Shown piece after piece: positions 52,826-63,887 of a stretch of DNA of 64,000 nt. Source of the DNA: an uncultured Ruminococcus sp. (lineage in GTDB: Bacteria; Bacillota; Clostridia; Oscillospirales; Ruminococcaceae); NCBI GenBank assembly GCA_946413815.1, contig CAMKMD010000013.1, positions 1-64,000 on the forward strand. The letters run 5' to 3'. The position numbers were made by a program, and so were the translations under genes. The first letter of the stretch is position 1. Each line of letters opens with the position of its first letter. The notes under the pieces were generated by a model. The model was not told the DNA's origin. It ran no database searches and was given only the letters and a program-made list of their open reading frames with translations.

Positions 52826-55066
52826 ATGTACAGCGAAAGATTCTCAAGAAGAAGTATGCGTATTATAGACGGAGCTGCGAGTGAAGCTGAGAAGCTCGGC
52901 CATTCGTATATCGGCACGGAGCACCTTCTTCTTTCTCTTATCTCCATAAGCTCTTCCGCTGCGGACAGATTACGAAACACAGGGGTAACGTACGAGGAAC
53001 TGAGAGCCAGAACGGTAAGGCTTGTAGGGAGAGGTATTGCAGAGTATGCAGAAACTTCGGGTTATACCGCTGCTTCAAGAAAGGTGCTTGATCAGGCCTG
53101 GAATCTTGCATTAAAAGAAAGGAGGAGACAGGCTGATCCTATACATGTGCTGTCAGCATTAGTGAAAGAGCGATGTTGTACAGCACACGAGCTTATGAAA
53201 GATTATATTCCGGAACTAAACGGTATTGATAACAGCTTCTGCGTAACCTGCGGAGCGACCGTGCAGAATGATCTATATGCTTCAATGATGCCAAAGCAGA
53301 CCCAGTACCCTTCACTGTACAGATACGGCAGGAACCTGACAGATCCGCAGTTGATCAAGCGTTATGATCCGGTTATAGGCAGAGAAAAAGAAACCGAACG
53401 CATTATGCAGATATTGTCAAGAAGAACAAAGAATAATCCCTGTCTGATCGGAGAGGCAGGTGTAGGGAAAACAGCGATAGTTGAAGGGATCGCAGTGCTG
53501 TTTGCTGAGGGGCGTGTTCCGGATCAGCTGAAGAATAGATATATATTCTCCCTGGACCTCACAGCTATGATCTCCGGAGCAAAATACAGGGGAGACTTTG
53601 AGGAAAGAGTAAAGGCCTGCATAGAAGAGACTGTGCGCGCAGGCAATATAATTCTGTTCATTGACGAGATCCATATCATAGTCGGTGCTGGTGGTGCAGA
53701 GGGTGCGCTTGATGCGGCAAATATACTGAAACCTCAGTTAGCAAGGGGAGATATCCAGCTGATAGGTGCGACCACATTTGCTGAGTATCGTAAAACGATT
53801 GAAAAAGACTCTGCACTGGAACGAAGATTTCAGCCCGTTACAGTGAATGAACCTGATATGGAGCAGTGTATTGAAATGGTAGAAGGTATTTCTGAGCGCT
53901 ACAGCGAATTCCATAAAGTGAGTATAGATAACGATATGATAAGACTGGCTGTCGAGCTTTCAGAGAGGTATATAAATGACAGGAGTTTCCCGGACAAGGT
54001 ATTGGATGTCATAGATGAAGCGTGTGCAGGTGCAAAAATAAGATTCGGGGAGGGAACAAGCGTATCTGTTACAGATGTAGCCGAAGCGATCTCATACAGA
54101 GCAGGTATACCGGCAGCGCGGTTAATGTCAAGGGGCGGTACGGACATAAATGTGATAGTAAACGGACTGAAAGCTCGTATCTGTGGCCATCGGGAGATAA
54201 TAGAGCGAGTTTCTGAAGCTATGTGCAGGGTTCAGTCTGGATTAAGGGATACAGAACGCCCGATACTGTCATTTATGTTTGCAGGGCCGTCCGGCGTAGG
54301 AAAAACAGAAATGGCTAAGGCAATTGCAGAAGTATACTACGGTAAGGAAACGGATATCATACGCTTTGATATGTCAGAATATACTGAAAAGAACTCAGTT
54401 GCAAAGCTGATAGGTCCTCCTCCCGGATATGTAGGTTACGGTGATCACAACAATGATCTATGTGAAAAGGTCAGAAGAAAGCCTTACTCTCTGATACTCT
54501 TTGACGAAGCTGAAAAAGCCGACAGCGATGTACTGAATGTATTTCTTCAGATCATGGATGAAGGATATCTGACTGATTCATCCATGCGAAGGGTCAACTT
54601 CCGCAACTGCATTATAGTGCTGACTACAAACGCAGGCTCAGAAGCGTTTACCTGTCAGCAGGCCGGATTCGAGAATAAGAGCAACACTAATCAGAAACAG
54701 GCGGAAGCTATTCTGAGAAAGGTTTTCAGAGCGGAGCTTCTTAACCGGATTGATGACATTATCGTCTTCTCTGATTTATCGGATGACGCAGTAAGGCAGA
54801 TAGCAGAAAAACAGATAGATGTGATAATCGGAAGGGCAGCTGCGATAGGTATTGGTCTTGATTACAGTGAAGATCTCATTGATCTGATCAATAAGAAGGC
54901 CGACGTAAAAAGATACGGTGCGAGGAACATCAGAAGAACCGTATCATCTGTAATAGAGAACAAGCTGGCGGTCATGATATCGCAGGCGAAAGCAGTTAAA
55001 GGAGACATCATTGACATATCTGTAACAGGGGACGAGGTAGTCCTGAAAAAGAAATTAAGGGTATAA
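52826..55066 (+). CDS. Clp ATPase of the ClpA/ClpC class without M domain
   Basis: 746 residues from the ATG at 52826 (AGGAGG eight bases upstream; the ATG at 52820 is too close). N-terminal Clp repeat domain, first AAA+ module with Walker A 209-216 (GEAGVGKT), then second module with GPSGVGKT. Between them [20 protein letters not shown] joins directly, so the coiled-coil M domain of ClpC/ClpB is missing, as in ClpA. The likely ClpP-docking loop reads AGF rather than IGF or [12 protein letters not shown] adds a Cys pair after the N-domain. It could be a third partner of ClpP beside ClpX or a free unfoldase. Confidence 0.88.
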   Translation: MYSERFSRRSMRIIDGAASEAEKLGHSYIGTEHLLLSLISISSSAADRLRNTGVTYEELRARTVRLVGRGIAEYAETSGYTAASRKVLDQAWNLALKERRRQADPIHVLSALVKERCCTAHELMKDYIPELNGIDNSFCVTCGATVQNDLYASMMPKQTQYPSLYRYGRNLTDPQLIKRYDPVIGREKETERIMQILSRRTKNNPCLIGEAGVGKTAIVEGIAVLFAEGRVPDQLKNRYIFSLDLTAMISGAKYRGDFEERVKACIEETVRAGNIILFIDEIHIIVGAGGAEGALDAANILKPQLARGDIQLIGATTFAEYRKTIEKDSALERRFQPVTVNEPDMEQCIEMVEGISERYSEFHKVSIDNDMIRLAVELSERYINDRSFPDKVLDVIDEACAGAKIRFGEGTSVSVTDVAEAISYRAGIPAARLMSRGGTDINVIVNGLKARICGHREIIERVSEAMCRVQSGLRDTERPILSFMFAGPSGVGKTEMAKAIAEVYYGKETDIIRFDMSEYTEKNSVAKLIGPPPGYVGYGDHNNDLCEKVRRKPYSLILFDEAEKADSDVLNVFLQIMDEGYLTDSSMRRVNFRNCIIVLTTNAGSEAFTCQQAGFENKSNTNQKQAEAILRKVFRAELLNRIDDIIVFSDLSDDAVRQIAEKQIDVIIGRAAAIGIGLDYSEDLIDLINKKADVKRYGARNIRRTVSSVIENKLAVMISQAKAVKGDIIDISVTGDEVVLKKKLRV

Positions 55067-55070
55067 GAAA

Positions 55071-55090
55071 AGTCCGGCTGATGCCGGACT
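55071..55090 (-). terminator. Terminator between the Clp ATPase and FkbM genes
   Basis: AGTCCGGC and GCCGGACT with a TGAT loop; on the minus strand the stem is followed by TTTTC. The stem reaches the stop codon of the minus-strand gene. Confidence 0.7.
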
Positions 55091-56154
55091 TACATAACTG
55101 CATACAGATTTGTTTCCCATGCGGGGATGTAGAGCTGATGCCTTATAAATAGCTTGTACTCTGGGTTGATATTCTTTATCAGCAGCGGTAATTCAAATAT
55201 ATCCTCATTTCTGTGATATAACGAGATCATAAGCTTGGGGGAGTAGTGGCCGATTGACTGAGATGCGCCCCATATAGCCTCACGTTCAAAGCCTTCAACG
55301 TCCATCTTGATTATTGACGGTGCCCTGTCTTCAATTATGGAGTCAACAGTAAGAGCCTCGACAGTGTATTCGGACTGTGCAGTTATTGCTGACTGTCTTC
55401 CTGCTTTTGAAGCAAACGGAAGCTCAGTGTCAACGCACCATGCCGCTGCATGATAAGCTTTTACGTTGTGCATCCCATCAATGAATTTTGAAAGCTTCTT
55501 GTAATTCTTCCAATCAGGCTCCATAGCGTATATGTATGAGTATCGTCCCTTGGTGAATTCAAGAACTTCTCTGATAGTATCGCCGTTGTATGCTCCGAGG
55601 TCAACATACACCTCGTGCGGACCTGGCTTTATGATCTCCTTGTAGATCTCTGCTTTTGGAGTTGTGATGCTTCCGAGATATCTGATGTCTCCGCTGATCC
55701 TGAAATTGATGATGTTCGCATAGACCTGACGGGAGAAATCATCCTCAAGGCTGTCATAGACCTCCTGGATCTTTTCAGCATTTTTCAGACAGAAGTCATA
55801 AGTGAAAAGCCCACCGCCTGCAACCGGAACATCTGGAACGTAGAGAGTATGACGGGTGTAAAGCTCCTTGATCTTGTCCACAAGCGACTGATATCCGGCT
55901 GCAAAAGCAAGAACGATAACAAAATCGTCTACCATTTCTTCGACTTCTGACAGCTTATGTACATGATATCCTTCGAATGAATGGCCTCTGACAAACTCAT
56001 CACTTGCAAATATTCCGGCAGGGTTGATACCCATCTGTCTGAATACAGCCATGATCTTCAGTGCTCCGTCACCCATTCCATAAATGAATATAGGACGTTT
56101 TTCCGCCTTCAGTTTATCCCATGCAGATGTTTTTTCTGTAACAAAAGAAATCAT
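55090..56154 (-). CDS. FkbM-family methyltransferase
   Basis: 354 residues. The first 150 look like a Rossmann-type domain (IFIYGMGDGALKIMAVF, then VIVLAFAAGYQSL), and the second half is an FkbM methyltransferase: VDLGAYNGDT binds the methyl donor, and IIKMDVEGFE is the typical acidic motif. Such proteins methylate sugars or small molecules, often in surface polysaccharide clusters; no such cluster is adjacent, so the acceptor is unknown. It follows the PH-domain gene by 17 bases. Confidence 0.88.
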   Translation of the reverse strand: MISFVTEKTSAWDKLKAEKRPIFIYGMGDGALKIMAVFRQMGINPAGIFASDEFVRGHSFEGYHVHKLSEVEEMVDDFVIVLAFAAGYQSLVDKIKELYTRHTLYVPDVPVAGGGLFTYDFCLKNAEKIQEVYDSLEDDFSRQVYANIINFRISGDIRYLGSITTPKAEIYKEIIKPGPHEVYVDLGAYNGDTIREVLEFTKGRYSYIYAMEPDWKNYKKLSKFIDGMHNVKAYHAAAWCVDTELPFASKAGRQSAITAQSEYTVEALTVDSIIEDRAPSIIKMDVEGFEREAIWGASQSIGHYSPKLMISLYHRNEDIFELPLLIKNINPEYKLFIRHQLYIPAWETNLYAVM

Positions 56155-56171
56155 TATTTACTCCGTATTGC

Positions 56172-56597
56172 TTAATAGTTATTATCATGCTGATCTGCAT
56201 AATCCATATCATGCATATCATGAGCGTCATGGTGGTGTATACCCATAAGGTCGCGGCCTCTAATGCCGTAGCGGTCACGCATGATGTTGAGATACTTATC
56301 GATCAGCTTAGATACCTGACGAACATTCTTTATGCTGTGGATCTCTTTTTCAGGAGTATCGGTATCACGGCTGAAAATAAGAATAGAACCGCATCCGAAC
56401 ATTCTCTGTCCCACAGGGAGAAGCACCTTTTTATCAGTGATCTTGTATATATCTATCTCGTCTTCGTCAACATTAAGAAAACCTGTGCGGGTTATAAGTT
56501 TAGTTTCAGTGAGGAAGTATCTTGTGAAGGAGAGTGGGAGTCCGAACAAAGTACGCTTCTTGTCAGTCCAGATGCAGTCAATTTCGTTGTTTTTCAT
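56172..56597 (-). CDS. PH-domain-like protein with His/Asp-rich tail
   Basis: 141 residues. The first 85 have the strand pattern of bacterial PH/DUF304 domains (TRYFLTETKLITRTGFLNVDEDEIDIYKI), with a few helical residues after. The last 25 are unusual: GIHHHDAHDMHDMDYADQHD, with six His and six Asp, suggesting metal binding. No membrane segment. GGAGG lies seven bases before the ATG. Co-transcribed with the FkbM gene from a good promoter. Function unknown. Confidence 0.75.
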   Translation of the reverse strand: MKNNEIDCIWTDKKRTLFGLPLSFTRYFLTETKLITRTGFLNVDEDEIDIYKITDKKVLLPVGQRMFGCGSILIFSRDTDTPEKEIHSIKNVRQVSKLIDKYLNIMRDRYGIRGRDLMGIHHHDAHDMHDMDYADQHDNNY

Positions 56598-56668
56598 ACT
56601 AAAGCCTCCGTTTCATCTGCCGCTGAATATCTATAGGCTATGCGGCAGCATATTCTTCCTATAGTTTA

Positions 56669-56697
56669 ATTTTACCACAAATGGCAAGGATAGTCAA
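56669..56697 (-). promoter_or_regulatory. Promoter of the PH-domain/FkbM genes
   Basis: In transcript sense TTGACT (56697-56692), 17 bases, TAAAAT (56674-56669). A GCCGC/GCGGC hairpin lies in the short leader. Confidence 0.8.
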
Positions 56698-56727
56698 GTC
56701 GGAATTTGAATAATAAAGGATAAATAA

Positions 56728-56750
56728 ACGGAGACCTTGTCGGTCTCCGT
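56728..56750 (-). terminator. Terminator after ftsH
   Basis: ACGGAGACC and GGTCTCCGT around a 5-base loop, with T-rich sequence (TTATTTATCC) after it in the minus direction. Confidence 0.75.
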
Positions 56751-56758
56751 TATTTGTA

Positions 56759-58681
56759 TTATTCGTTATCTTCCGAAGCTTCTGTCTTTGCAGTTTCTGA
56801 TGTATCAGATGCAGTTCCTGCTTCAGTTGCATCGATCAGAACATCTTCAGTGATCTCGCCTCTCATCAGCTTTTCAAAGTCGTCTCCGTCGATCTTTTCA
56901 TACTTCAGGAGGTACTTTGCAAGCAGATGCATCTTGTCGCTGTTAGCTTTAAGAATGGTTATACAGTCTGCGTAGGCTTTTTCGATAATGGCCTTGACCT
57001 CTTCATCGATCTGGGCTGCAATAGCCTCACTGTAGTTTCTGGTATGGCCGTAATCCTTGCCAAGGAATACTTCGTCATTCTCAGAGCCGTATACTACAGT
57101 ACCTATCTTTGAAGAGAATCCATACTTTGTTACCATGTTTCTTGCAGTAGAAGTAGCACGCTCGATATCATTTGAAGCTCCGGTGCAGATATCATCAAGG
57201 AAGATCTCCTCGGCACATCTGCCTCCGAGAAGCATAATGATCTTTTCACGCATCTGGTTGCGTGATACGTGCATATCATCAGTATCAGGACGGGTAACTG
57301 TAAGACCTGCAGCCATACCGCGCTGAATAATGGTTACCTGATGAACCTTGTCCTGTGAGGGGAGGTTATAGGCAGCTACAGCGTGACCGGCTTCATGGTA
57401 AGCAGTAACCTTCTTGTCATTCTCTGTAACGATACGTGACTTCTTTTCAGGTCCGGCGATAACTTTAAGAGTAGCCTCTTCGATATCCTTTTCTGTGAGA
57501 GCGAGTCTTCCGGCTCTTGCAGCAAGAAGAGCGGCTTCGTTAAGCAGATTTTCAAGATCAGCACCGGTGAAACCCTGTGTAGTCTGAGCGATCACCTTGA
57601 GATCAACATCCGGACCGAGAGGCTTGTTCTTTGCATGGACTTTCAGTATCTCTTCACGTCCCTTTACATCAGGATAACCGACTACGATCTGTCTGTCAAA
57701 ACGGCCGGGTCTCAGAAGAGCGGGATCAAGGATGTCACGACGGTTAGTTGCAGCGATAACGATAACACTTTCGTTGCCTGTGAATCCGTCCATCTCAACA
57801 AGGAGCTGATTAAGTGTCTGCTCGCGCTCATCGTGACCTCCGCCGAGACCAGCGCCTCTGTGACGTCCGACAGCATCTATCTCGTCAATGAAGATAATAG
57901 CGGGAGCGTGTTTTTTAGCCTGTTCGAAAAGGTCTCTTACTCTGGAAGCACCGACACCGACGAACATTTCAACGAAATCGGAACCTGAGATAGGGAAGAA
58001 CGGGCATCCTGCCTCACCGGCAACTGCTCGTGCGAGTAAAGTCTTACCTGTACCTGGAGGGCCGAGAAGGAGCACTCCCTTAGGTACCTTAGCACCGATA
58101 TCAGCATACTTGTTAGGATGCTTCAGGAAGTCAACAATCTCCTGAAGTTCCTGCTTTTCTTCGTCAGCACCTGCAACATCAGCAAATGTAGCCTTACGTG
58201 CACTTGCCTGATTTTTGAGGTTAGCCTTGCCGAAGGTGGTATACTTTCCGCCGCCTCCGCTCTGCTTCATAAGGAAGTAGAGGATAGCGATACCAAGTAT
58301 TACAGTGAGGATGACAGGAATGAGTGAATACAGCCATGTCCTGTCGGTGACCTTTATAAAGTCTTCCTGAAGAGGCTGCTGCGGATACTTTTCGTTGTAC
58401 TTCTCACGATAATTCTCTGTGTCATCGTAGAAGATCTGAACACTTGGTACAGTGTACTTTCTCTTTTCCTCCTCGCCTCTCAGCTGGTAGGTAAGTTCGC
58501 CTGTACCGAGATCCAGTTCATATGCGCAAACCTCAAGGTCATCAAAATGGCTGATCACCATGGAGTATTCTGTTCTTTCTGTAGTGGTGGCAAACTTTGA
58601 TGTCACCATGTAGATAAGGAACAGTGCAGCGAATGCTACAAAGAGATAAGTGATGATGCCTTTGTTTCTTCTGGGTGTCAA
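56759..58681 (-). CDS. ftsH: Membrane AAA+ zinc metalloprotease FtsH
   Basis: 640 residues from a TTG, with GGAG seven bases upstream at the end of tilS. Two membrane segments (about 8-26 and 117-137) flank an extracytoplasmic domain; the AAA+ module has Walker A 207-214 (GPPGTGKT) and an SRH region, and the protease site is HEAGH (429-433). It degrades membrane and regulatory proteins. Acidic C-terminal tail. The gene order tilS-ftsH is common in Firmicutes, usually with hpt between; hpt is absent here. Confidence 0.97.
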   Translation of the reverse strand: MTPRRNKGIITYLFVAFAALFLIYMVTSKFATTTERTEYSMVISHFDDLEVCAYELDLGTGELTYQLRGEEEKRKYTVPSVQIFYDDTENYREKYNEKYPQQPLQEDFIKVTDRTWLYSLIPVILTVILGIAILYFLMKQSGGGGKYTTFGKANLKNQASARKATFADVAGADEEKQELQEIVDFLKHPNKYADIGAKVPKGVLLLGPPGTGKTLLARAVAGEAGCPFFPISGSDFVEMFVGVGASRVRDLFEQAKKHAPAIIFIDEIDAVGRHRGAGLGGGHDEREQTLNQLLVEMDGFTGNESVIVIAATNRRDILDPALLRPGRFDRQIVVGYPDVKGREEILKVHAKNKPLGPDVDLKVIAQTTQGFTGADLENLLNEAALLAARAGRLALTEKDIEEATLKVIAGPEKKSRIVTENDKKVTAYHEAGHAVAAYNLPSQDKVHQVTIIQRGMAAGLTVTRPDTDDMHVSRNQMREKIIMLLGGRCAEEIFLDDICTGASNDIERATSTARNMVTKYGFSSKIGTVVYGSENDEVFLGKDYGHTRNYSEAIAAQIDEEVKAIIEKAYADCITILKANSDKMHLLAKYLLKYEKIDGDDFEKLMRGEITEDVLIDATEAGTASDTSETAKTEASEDNE

Positions 58682-58685
58682 ATTA

Positions 58686-60032
58686 TCAACTCCGATCGGT
58701 ATAAGAAATAACTGTTATTTTCAGCAGTCTCCTGGTATCGGAGGAAGGCATCACACGCCTGGCAATTCCGATACGTTCCGCAAATATTGTGCCCTGACTG
58801 TCTTCTATGAAATGAAGCTCTGCTCTTAGGTGAGAGGGGACTGTTTCGTTTATCAGCTTTTTGACAGAAGATCTGAAATCTCTGCCGGGGAGCTGTATCT
58901 TGTCGCCAAAACGTCTGTTTCGGACAATAGCTCTACCATTTATTTTATCATAATCTAACAGGTAAAATGTTAAATTTCTATGAACGGAAGCAATTTTCTT
59001 CTCCTTATCACAATTGACAAGCTCACAGCGAAGAATACGCCCGGGGAATATCGAATTGTCTCCGATAATAAGCTCAGTTTCAAGCTCTTTTATATCCTGG
59101 CAGACAAGTCTTTCGAGTCTTATCGACGAACCATCCGAAACAAGGAAAACATCACCGGAAAGGTTGATTCGCCCCGATTTCAGGAGGATATTGTCAGCTT
59201 CTGTAAGCCGCTGATTTGAATAGGGGATATGGTGTTCAGACAACAGTCTTGCAATACATCTTCTCCTGACTACCTCTGGTTCATCTTTCAGCCCGGTATA
59301 GCCGGATCCTGTCTGATGCAGAGCAGCAGCTTCGTCTGTCATCCGGTCTATCAGGTCATTTTCTGCTCTGAGAGTGCTGATGGATCTGACAGAAGTCTCG
59401 ATCATCGAAGTATTCAGGGATTTCATAACAGGGATTATATTGTGTCTGATCCTGTTCCTTGTATAGTCGTCTGAAAGGTTGGTGCTGTCAGTTACATAAT
59501 CCTGATCATGTTTTTTAAGGAATTCTTCTATCTCAGCGCGTGAAACAGCGAGCAGGGGACGGATTATGTTGTCTCTTGCAGGGGTTATGCCGGATATTCC
59601 TTTAAGTCCGCTGCCTCTGACAAGATTGAGTATGACCGTTTCAAGGTTATCATCAGCATTATGTGCTGTTGCAAGCTTTTTATCAGCGGTGTGTTTGGCG
59701 AAAATATCATACCTCAGCTCCCGCGCAGCTTCCTCACATGATAAGGAACGCTCTTTTGCATACCCTCTTACATCACATGATACCGCCGTAAACGGGATAC
59801 CAAGTTTCCAGCATAGCTCCCGGCAGAATTCCTGATCTCTGTCGCTTTCCTCTCCACGCAGGCAGTGATTGACATGAAGAGCCTCTACAGATATCCCGAG
59901 TTCATCTCTGAGCTCGTATAGTGAGAGCAACAACGAAACGCTGTCCGCACCCCCTGAAAGGCCACAGACAGCGATATCTCCCTCTGAAAGCATATTGTGT
60001 TGTCTTATGAATGAAAGAACCTTCTTCAGCAT
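58686..60032 (-). CDS. tilS: tRNA(Ile)-lysidine synthetase
   Basis: Adds lysine to C34 of the AUA-decoding tRNA-Ile, an essential step. 448 residues from the ATG at 60032, which shares one base with the dnaB stop and has GGAGG at 60040; the open frame runs further upstream into dnaB. SGGADS (26-31) is the PP-loop, [14 protein letters not shown] and [17 protein letters not shown] are family motifs, and the C-terminal part is the tRNA-binding region. Confidence 0.96.
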   Translation of the reverse strand: MLKKVLSFIRQHNMLSEGDIAVCGLSGGADSVSLLLSLYELRDELGISVEALHVNHCLRGEESDRDQEFCRELCWKLGIPFTAVSCDVRGYAKERSLSCEEAARELRYDIFAKHTADKKLATAHNADDNLETVILNLVRGSGLKGISGITPARDNIIRPLLAVSRAEIEEFLKKHDQDYVTDSTNLSDDYTRNRIRHNIIPVMKSLNTSMIETSVRSISTLRAENDLIDRMTDEAAALHQTGSGYTGLKDEPEVVRRRCIARLLSEHHIPYSNQRLTEADNILLKSGRINLSGDVFLVSDGSSIRLERLVCQDIKELETELIIGDNSIFPGRILRCELVNCDKEKKIASVHRNLTFYLLDYDKINGRAIVRNRRFGDKIQLPGRDFRSSVKKLINETVPSHLRAELHFIEDSQGTIFAERIGIARRVMPSSDTRRLLKITVISYTDRS

Positions 60033-61393
60033 TATATGTCCTCCGGAGGATTTTCGTAATCGGGATTTGAGAATCTTGTAAAGCTGCCGTCCCACATAAG
60101 CTCGACTGTACCGGTCTCACCGTGACGGTTCTTTGCAACGATACACTCTGATATGTTCTGCCTCGGGCTCTCCTTGTTATAGTAGCCGTCTCTGTAAAGG
60201 AAGAGCACGATGTCGGCATCCTGCTCTATGGCACCGGATTCACGGAGGTCTGAAAGCATAGGCCTTTTATCCGTTCTGCTTTCAACAGCACGGGAGAGCT
60301 GTGAAAGAAGGATAACCGGAACATTGAGCTCCTTGGCCATAATCTTCAGTTCTCTTGTGATTTCGGCAATTACTACAGCACGGTTATCCGAACGGGAGGT
60401 AGTCTGCATAAGCTGCAGGTAGTCGATGATGACAAGACCAAGGTTCTTGACTCTTCTGAGCTTAGCCTTCATCTGCTGAACAGTGATACCGGCGGTATCA
60501 TCGATAAACATCGGAAGGCTGCTGAGGTATCCTGCACTTGTTGCAAGTCTGACCCATTCCTCCTGGGCTATTCTTCCGCTTCTGAGAGAATGTGAATCAA
60601 CCAGTGCTTCCGTTGAGAGTATACGTGTAGCTATCTGTTCCTTTGACATTTCGAGATTGAAGGTTACTACATCCTTGTCTTTCTTACGTGCAACATTTGT
60701 GGCTATATTCATAGCGAAGGAAGTTTTACCCATACCGGGTCGGGCAGCTATGATTATCAGGTCTGATTTGTTAAGACCCGAGATAATACTGTCAAGCAGT
60801 GTAAATCCTGTACGTGCGCCGATATGCTGATCCCTGTCCTCACCGGTGATCTTTGAGAGGCGGTCATAAGCTTCGATAACGGCATCGCCAAGGGGAACAA
60901 GCCCCTTAACGTCTCGTCCCTGACGGATATTATAGATCTTCTGCTCAGCTGAGTCAAGAAGAAGATTAGCATCCGGTTCACCTGACTGGATATCGGAGAG
61001 TATCTCCCGGGCGGCATAGGCGAGGGAGCGGACATAATACTTATCAGCAACGATTCGGCAGTAGCTGTCAACGTTGGATGTAGTAGGAAGCAGTTCGCCT
61101 ATCTCGGAAAGATAACGGCGTCCTTCTGCAGGGGTCTCAAATATGCTGAGCCTTTCTGCTTCGTTGAGTATCGTAACGATATCAACAGGAGCTCCGCCGC
61201 TGAACATTCGCAGAATGATAGTATAAAGCTGGCGGTGCTGTTCGCTGTAGAAGAACTCAGGCTTGATCTTTTCTACAATAGAGCTGAGTACAGAAGGATC
61301 GGAGATAGCAGCTCCGATTATGCACTGCTCAGCTTCTATGCTGTGAGGAAGCTCTCTTTCGCTGAGAATAGCTTCTAAACTGTTTTCAGCCAT
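60032..61393 (-). CDS. dnaB: Replicative DNA helicase DnaB
   Basis: Hexameric helicase of the replication fork. 453 residues. N-terminal collar domain (LPHSIEAEQCIIGAAI), linker, then RecA-like core with Walker A AARPGMGKTSFAMN, DYLQLM and the QLSRAVE segment; the end EQDADIVLFLYRD belongs to the nucleotide site. No intein or insertion. Four bases from rplI, in the usual gdpP-rplI-dnaB order. Confidence 0.97.
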   Translation of the reverse strand: MAENSLEAILSERELPHSIEAEQCIIGAAISDPSVLSSIVEKIKPEFFYSEQHRQLYTIILRMFSGGAPVDIVTILNEAERLSIFETPAEGRRYLSEIGELLPTTSNVDSYCRIVADKYYVRSLAYAAREILSDIQSGEPDANLLLDSAEQKIYNIRQGRDVKGLVPLGDAVIEAYDRLSKITGEDRDQHIGARTGFTLLDSIISGLNKSDLIIIAARPGMGKTSFAMNIATNVARKKDKDVVTFNLEMSKEQIATRILSTEALVDSHSLRSGRIAQEEWVRLATSAGYLSSLPMFIDDTAGITVQQMKAKLRRVKNLGLVIIDYLQLMQTTSRSDNRAVVIAEITRELKIMAKELNVPVILLSQLSRAVESRTDKRPMLSDLRESGAIEQDADIVLFLYRDGYYNKESPRQNISECIVAKNRHGETGTVELMWDGSFTRFSNPDYENPPEDI

Positions 61394-61396
61394 GGT

Positions 61397-61843
61397 TTAA
61401 GCCTCTGTTACCTCAACATCTATCTTCTCAGAAATGCCTGTATAGAACTTGATCTCAGCGGTGTATGAACCGAAAGCCTTGATATCGGTGTTAAGAGTGA
61501 TCTTTTTCTTATCTACCTTGATACCGAACTGCTCGCTGATAGCATCAGAAACGTTGCCGGCAGTTACGGAACCAAAAAGACGGTCATTGGAGCCTGCCTT
61601 CGCTTTGATGGTGACTTTCTTTCCGCGGAGCTTGTCTGCTGCTTCGTTTGCAGCCTTCTTTTCCATATCGATCTTGTGCTGAGCGGAGTCCTGCTGACCC
61701 TTCAGCTTTGTCATATTTGTTGCATTAGCCTCTACAGCAAGCCCCTTGGGAAGAAGCATATTGCGTGCGTAACCGTCTGCAACGTTCTTAACCTCGCCTT
61801 TTTTGCCTGAACCTTTAACGTCCTGTAAGAATATAACTTTCAT
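61397..61843 (-). CDS. rplI: 50S ribosomal protein L9
   Basis: 148 residues, two-domain L9: [20 protein letters not shown] is the conserved N-terminal signature, followed by the long connecting helix and a C-terminal RNA-binding domain. AAAGGA precedes the ATG. L9 affects frame maintenance during translation. It follows gdpP by 13 bases. Confidence 0.98.
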   Translation of the reverse strand: MKVIFLQDVKGSGKKGEVKNVADGYARNMLLPKGLAVEANATNMTKLKGQQDSAQHKIDMEKKAANEAADKLRGKKVTIKAKAGSNDRLFGSVTAGNVSDAISEQFGIKVDKKKITLNTDIKAFGSYTAEIKFYTGISEKIDVEVTEA

Positions 61844-61856
61844 ATTGATTATCCTT

Positions 61857-63845
61857 TCATATTGATTGTTTGATATCGGTCATTTCAACCGAACGCTTGT
61901 CGATAGCCTTCATCAGCCTTTCCTTGGCTTCCTGAATGGAAATATTTTCAATCTGAGTTGCCGCCATTGTCTGATGACCGCCTCCGCCGAGCTCCTCCAT
62001 TATGACCTGCACATTGACAGCGCCGAGAGAACGGCCGGAGATATTTGTTGTATTGCCTGTCTTGTATATAACGAATGAAGCGTCAACATCAGTGATATTG
62101 AGCAGTTCGTCAGCTGCCTGCGGTGCAACAAGCCGGATATCATCGCTCTTGAAATCAGCCGAGGCTATAGCACATTTGTTGTAAAGCTCAGCCGAAGCGA
62201 CGATCTGAGTCTTCTGCCTGTATGAATCAAAGGAACTTGAGAACAGCAACTTTACAGCAACCGTGTCTGCACCTAACTTTTTCAGATAAGCCGCGGCCTC
62301 AAATGTACGAATTCCAGTACGCATAACAAAGCTTTTTGTATCAAGCATGATACCGGAGAGAAGCGCCTCTGCATAGCATGAATCAATGTGCTCGTCAGCA
62401 TTATAGCGGAAATACTGTATAAGCTCAGTCACCATTTCACAGGCACTCGATGCGTAGGGCTCATGGTGAAAGATAACCGCATTATCAATGAAATTGATGG
62501 TTTTGCGGTGGTGGTCTATGACAACAACCTGCTTCGCCTTGCTATACAGCTCAAAGCTTTCGATATAGTCTTTGTTGTGTGTATCTACAATAACAAGCAG
62601 ATCAGAGGGACCGATGGCGGCTTCTGCTTCAGCAGGGGATACGAAAAGCTCCTTGTCTGTCTGCTCCTCAACTATATCAATAAGGTGTGAAGCTAGATTT
62701 TTCTGTCTGTTTACTGCAATATGGGCTTCTTTGCCAAGGAGTCTGACCGCGCCGGCTATTCCGCAGGATGCGCCTACTGAATCAAGATCTCCGAAACGGT
62801 GTCCCATTATAAAGACTTTGGAAGAGTTAAGGATGATGTCCTGAAGCGCATTTGCGATAATCCTTGTTTTTGCCCTGGATTTTTTCTCAACACCGTTGGA
62901 TACGCCGCCGAAGAAGCGATATCCTCCGTCAGTTTTCATAACAGCCTGGTCTCCGCCGCGTCCGAGAGCCATATCAAGACACTGCCTTGCTATTTCTTCA
63001 CTCTCTGACAGCGTTTCAGCGCCTCGTCCGACTCCGATGGAGAAGGTGAGCGGGTACTTTGATGCGATGCGGATATTCCGGGCCGCATCGAGAATATTGA
63101 ATTTATCGCTGATTATTTTATCAAGGTGATAATTATCGATAACCGCAAAAAACATATTTGTGGATGTCTTTTTAATGAATCCATCTGTACCGTTCATGAA
63201 TTTCTCGATAAGCTTTTCAGTCTCTACAGAAGCCTGAGCCTTTTCGCTTTCCTTGGCATTCTGCATGATCTCGTCGTAGTTATCGATCGTAAGTATCAGT
63301 ACATTCGGATGATTATCGTCTTTCTCCTTTTTCAGGTTGAAATAGAGTGTCTGGTCGCTGAAATACAGTATCAGGAATGAAAGATCGTTTTCCTTGAAGG
63401 TTTCGGAATAAACAGTGTAGTGTGAACCGTTTATCTGGCAGTCTGCATGACCTTCTTTCTCAAGTGCTTCAAGATCGATCTTGACAAATCCTTCAAGCTC
63501 CAGTCCGTAAAGATCAGAACCAAGGCTTATGGTTTCTGCAAATATCTGGTTGTACCAGACAAATTCGTTTTTACTGTTGATTACAGCAACCGGTGCCGGA
63601 AGGGAATTCATATACTGTGCAGCCGAGGTCTCAAGATGTGCATTCATTCTCGATATGCGCCGCAGAGAGTTTTTGCCATAGAAAACAACAAGAAGTATCA
63701 GCGCTGTGATCAGCAGTGCAGATGCTATAAGACCGGCAATGCCGCAGGCCTTGTTGTATCTGAAAAGCATCACAGATGTGAATGCACAGTCAAGCAGCAG
63801 CGCTGCAAGGGTCAGTGCAAAAACGACCGGAAACTTGTTTTTCAT
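61857..63845 (-). CDS. gdpP: Cyclic-di-AMP phosphodiesterase GdpP
   Basis: 662 residues: two membrane helices (about 8-28 and 37-57), a PAS-like domain (about 80-170), a degenerate GGDEF domain (about 175-315) and a DHH-DHHA1 phosphoesterase. The catalytic blocks are [16 protein letters not shown] and DHHRK, ending in [10 protein letters not shown] of DHHA1. It hydrolyses c-di-AMP, which controls potassium and cell-wall balance in Firmicutes. AAGGAGGAG precedes the ATG. First complete gene of the rnj-gdpP-rplI-dnaB string. Confidence 0.95.
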   Translation of the reverse strand: MKNKFPVVFALTLAALLLDCAFTSVMLFRYNKACGIAGLIASALLITALILLVVFYGKNSLRRISRMNAHLETSAAQYMNSLPAPVAVINSKNEFVWYNQIFAETISLGSDLYGLELEGFVKIDLEALEKEGHADCQINGSHYTVYSETFKENDLSFLILYFSDQTLYFNLKKEKDDNHPNVLILTIDNYDEIMQNAKESEKAQASVETEKLIEKFMNGTDGFIKKTSTNMFFAVIDNYHLDKIISDKFNILDAARNIRIASKYPLTFSIGVGRGAETLSESEEIARQCLDMALGRGGDQAVMKTDGGYRFFGGVSNGVEKKSRAKTRIIANALQDIILNSSKVFIMGHRFGDLDSVGASCGIAGAVRLLGKEAHIAVNRQKNLASHLIDIVEEQTDKELFVSPAEAEAAIGPSDLLVIVDTHNKDYIESFELYSKAKQVVVIDHHRKTINFIDNAVIFHHEPYASSACEMVTELIQYFRYNADEHIDSCYAEALLSGIMLDTKSFVMRTGIRTFEAAAYLKKLGADTVAVKLLFSSSFDSYRQKTQIVASAELYNKCAIASADFKSDDIRLVAPQAADELLNITDVDASFVIYKTGNTTNISGRSLGAVNVQVIMEELGGGGHQTMAATQIENISIQEAKERLMKAIDKRSVEMTDIKQSI

Positions 63846-63887
63846 TTCAGATCAGACTCCTCCTTTCGTGAAAAATACATAAGACGA

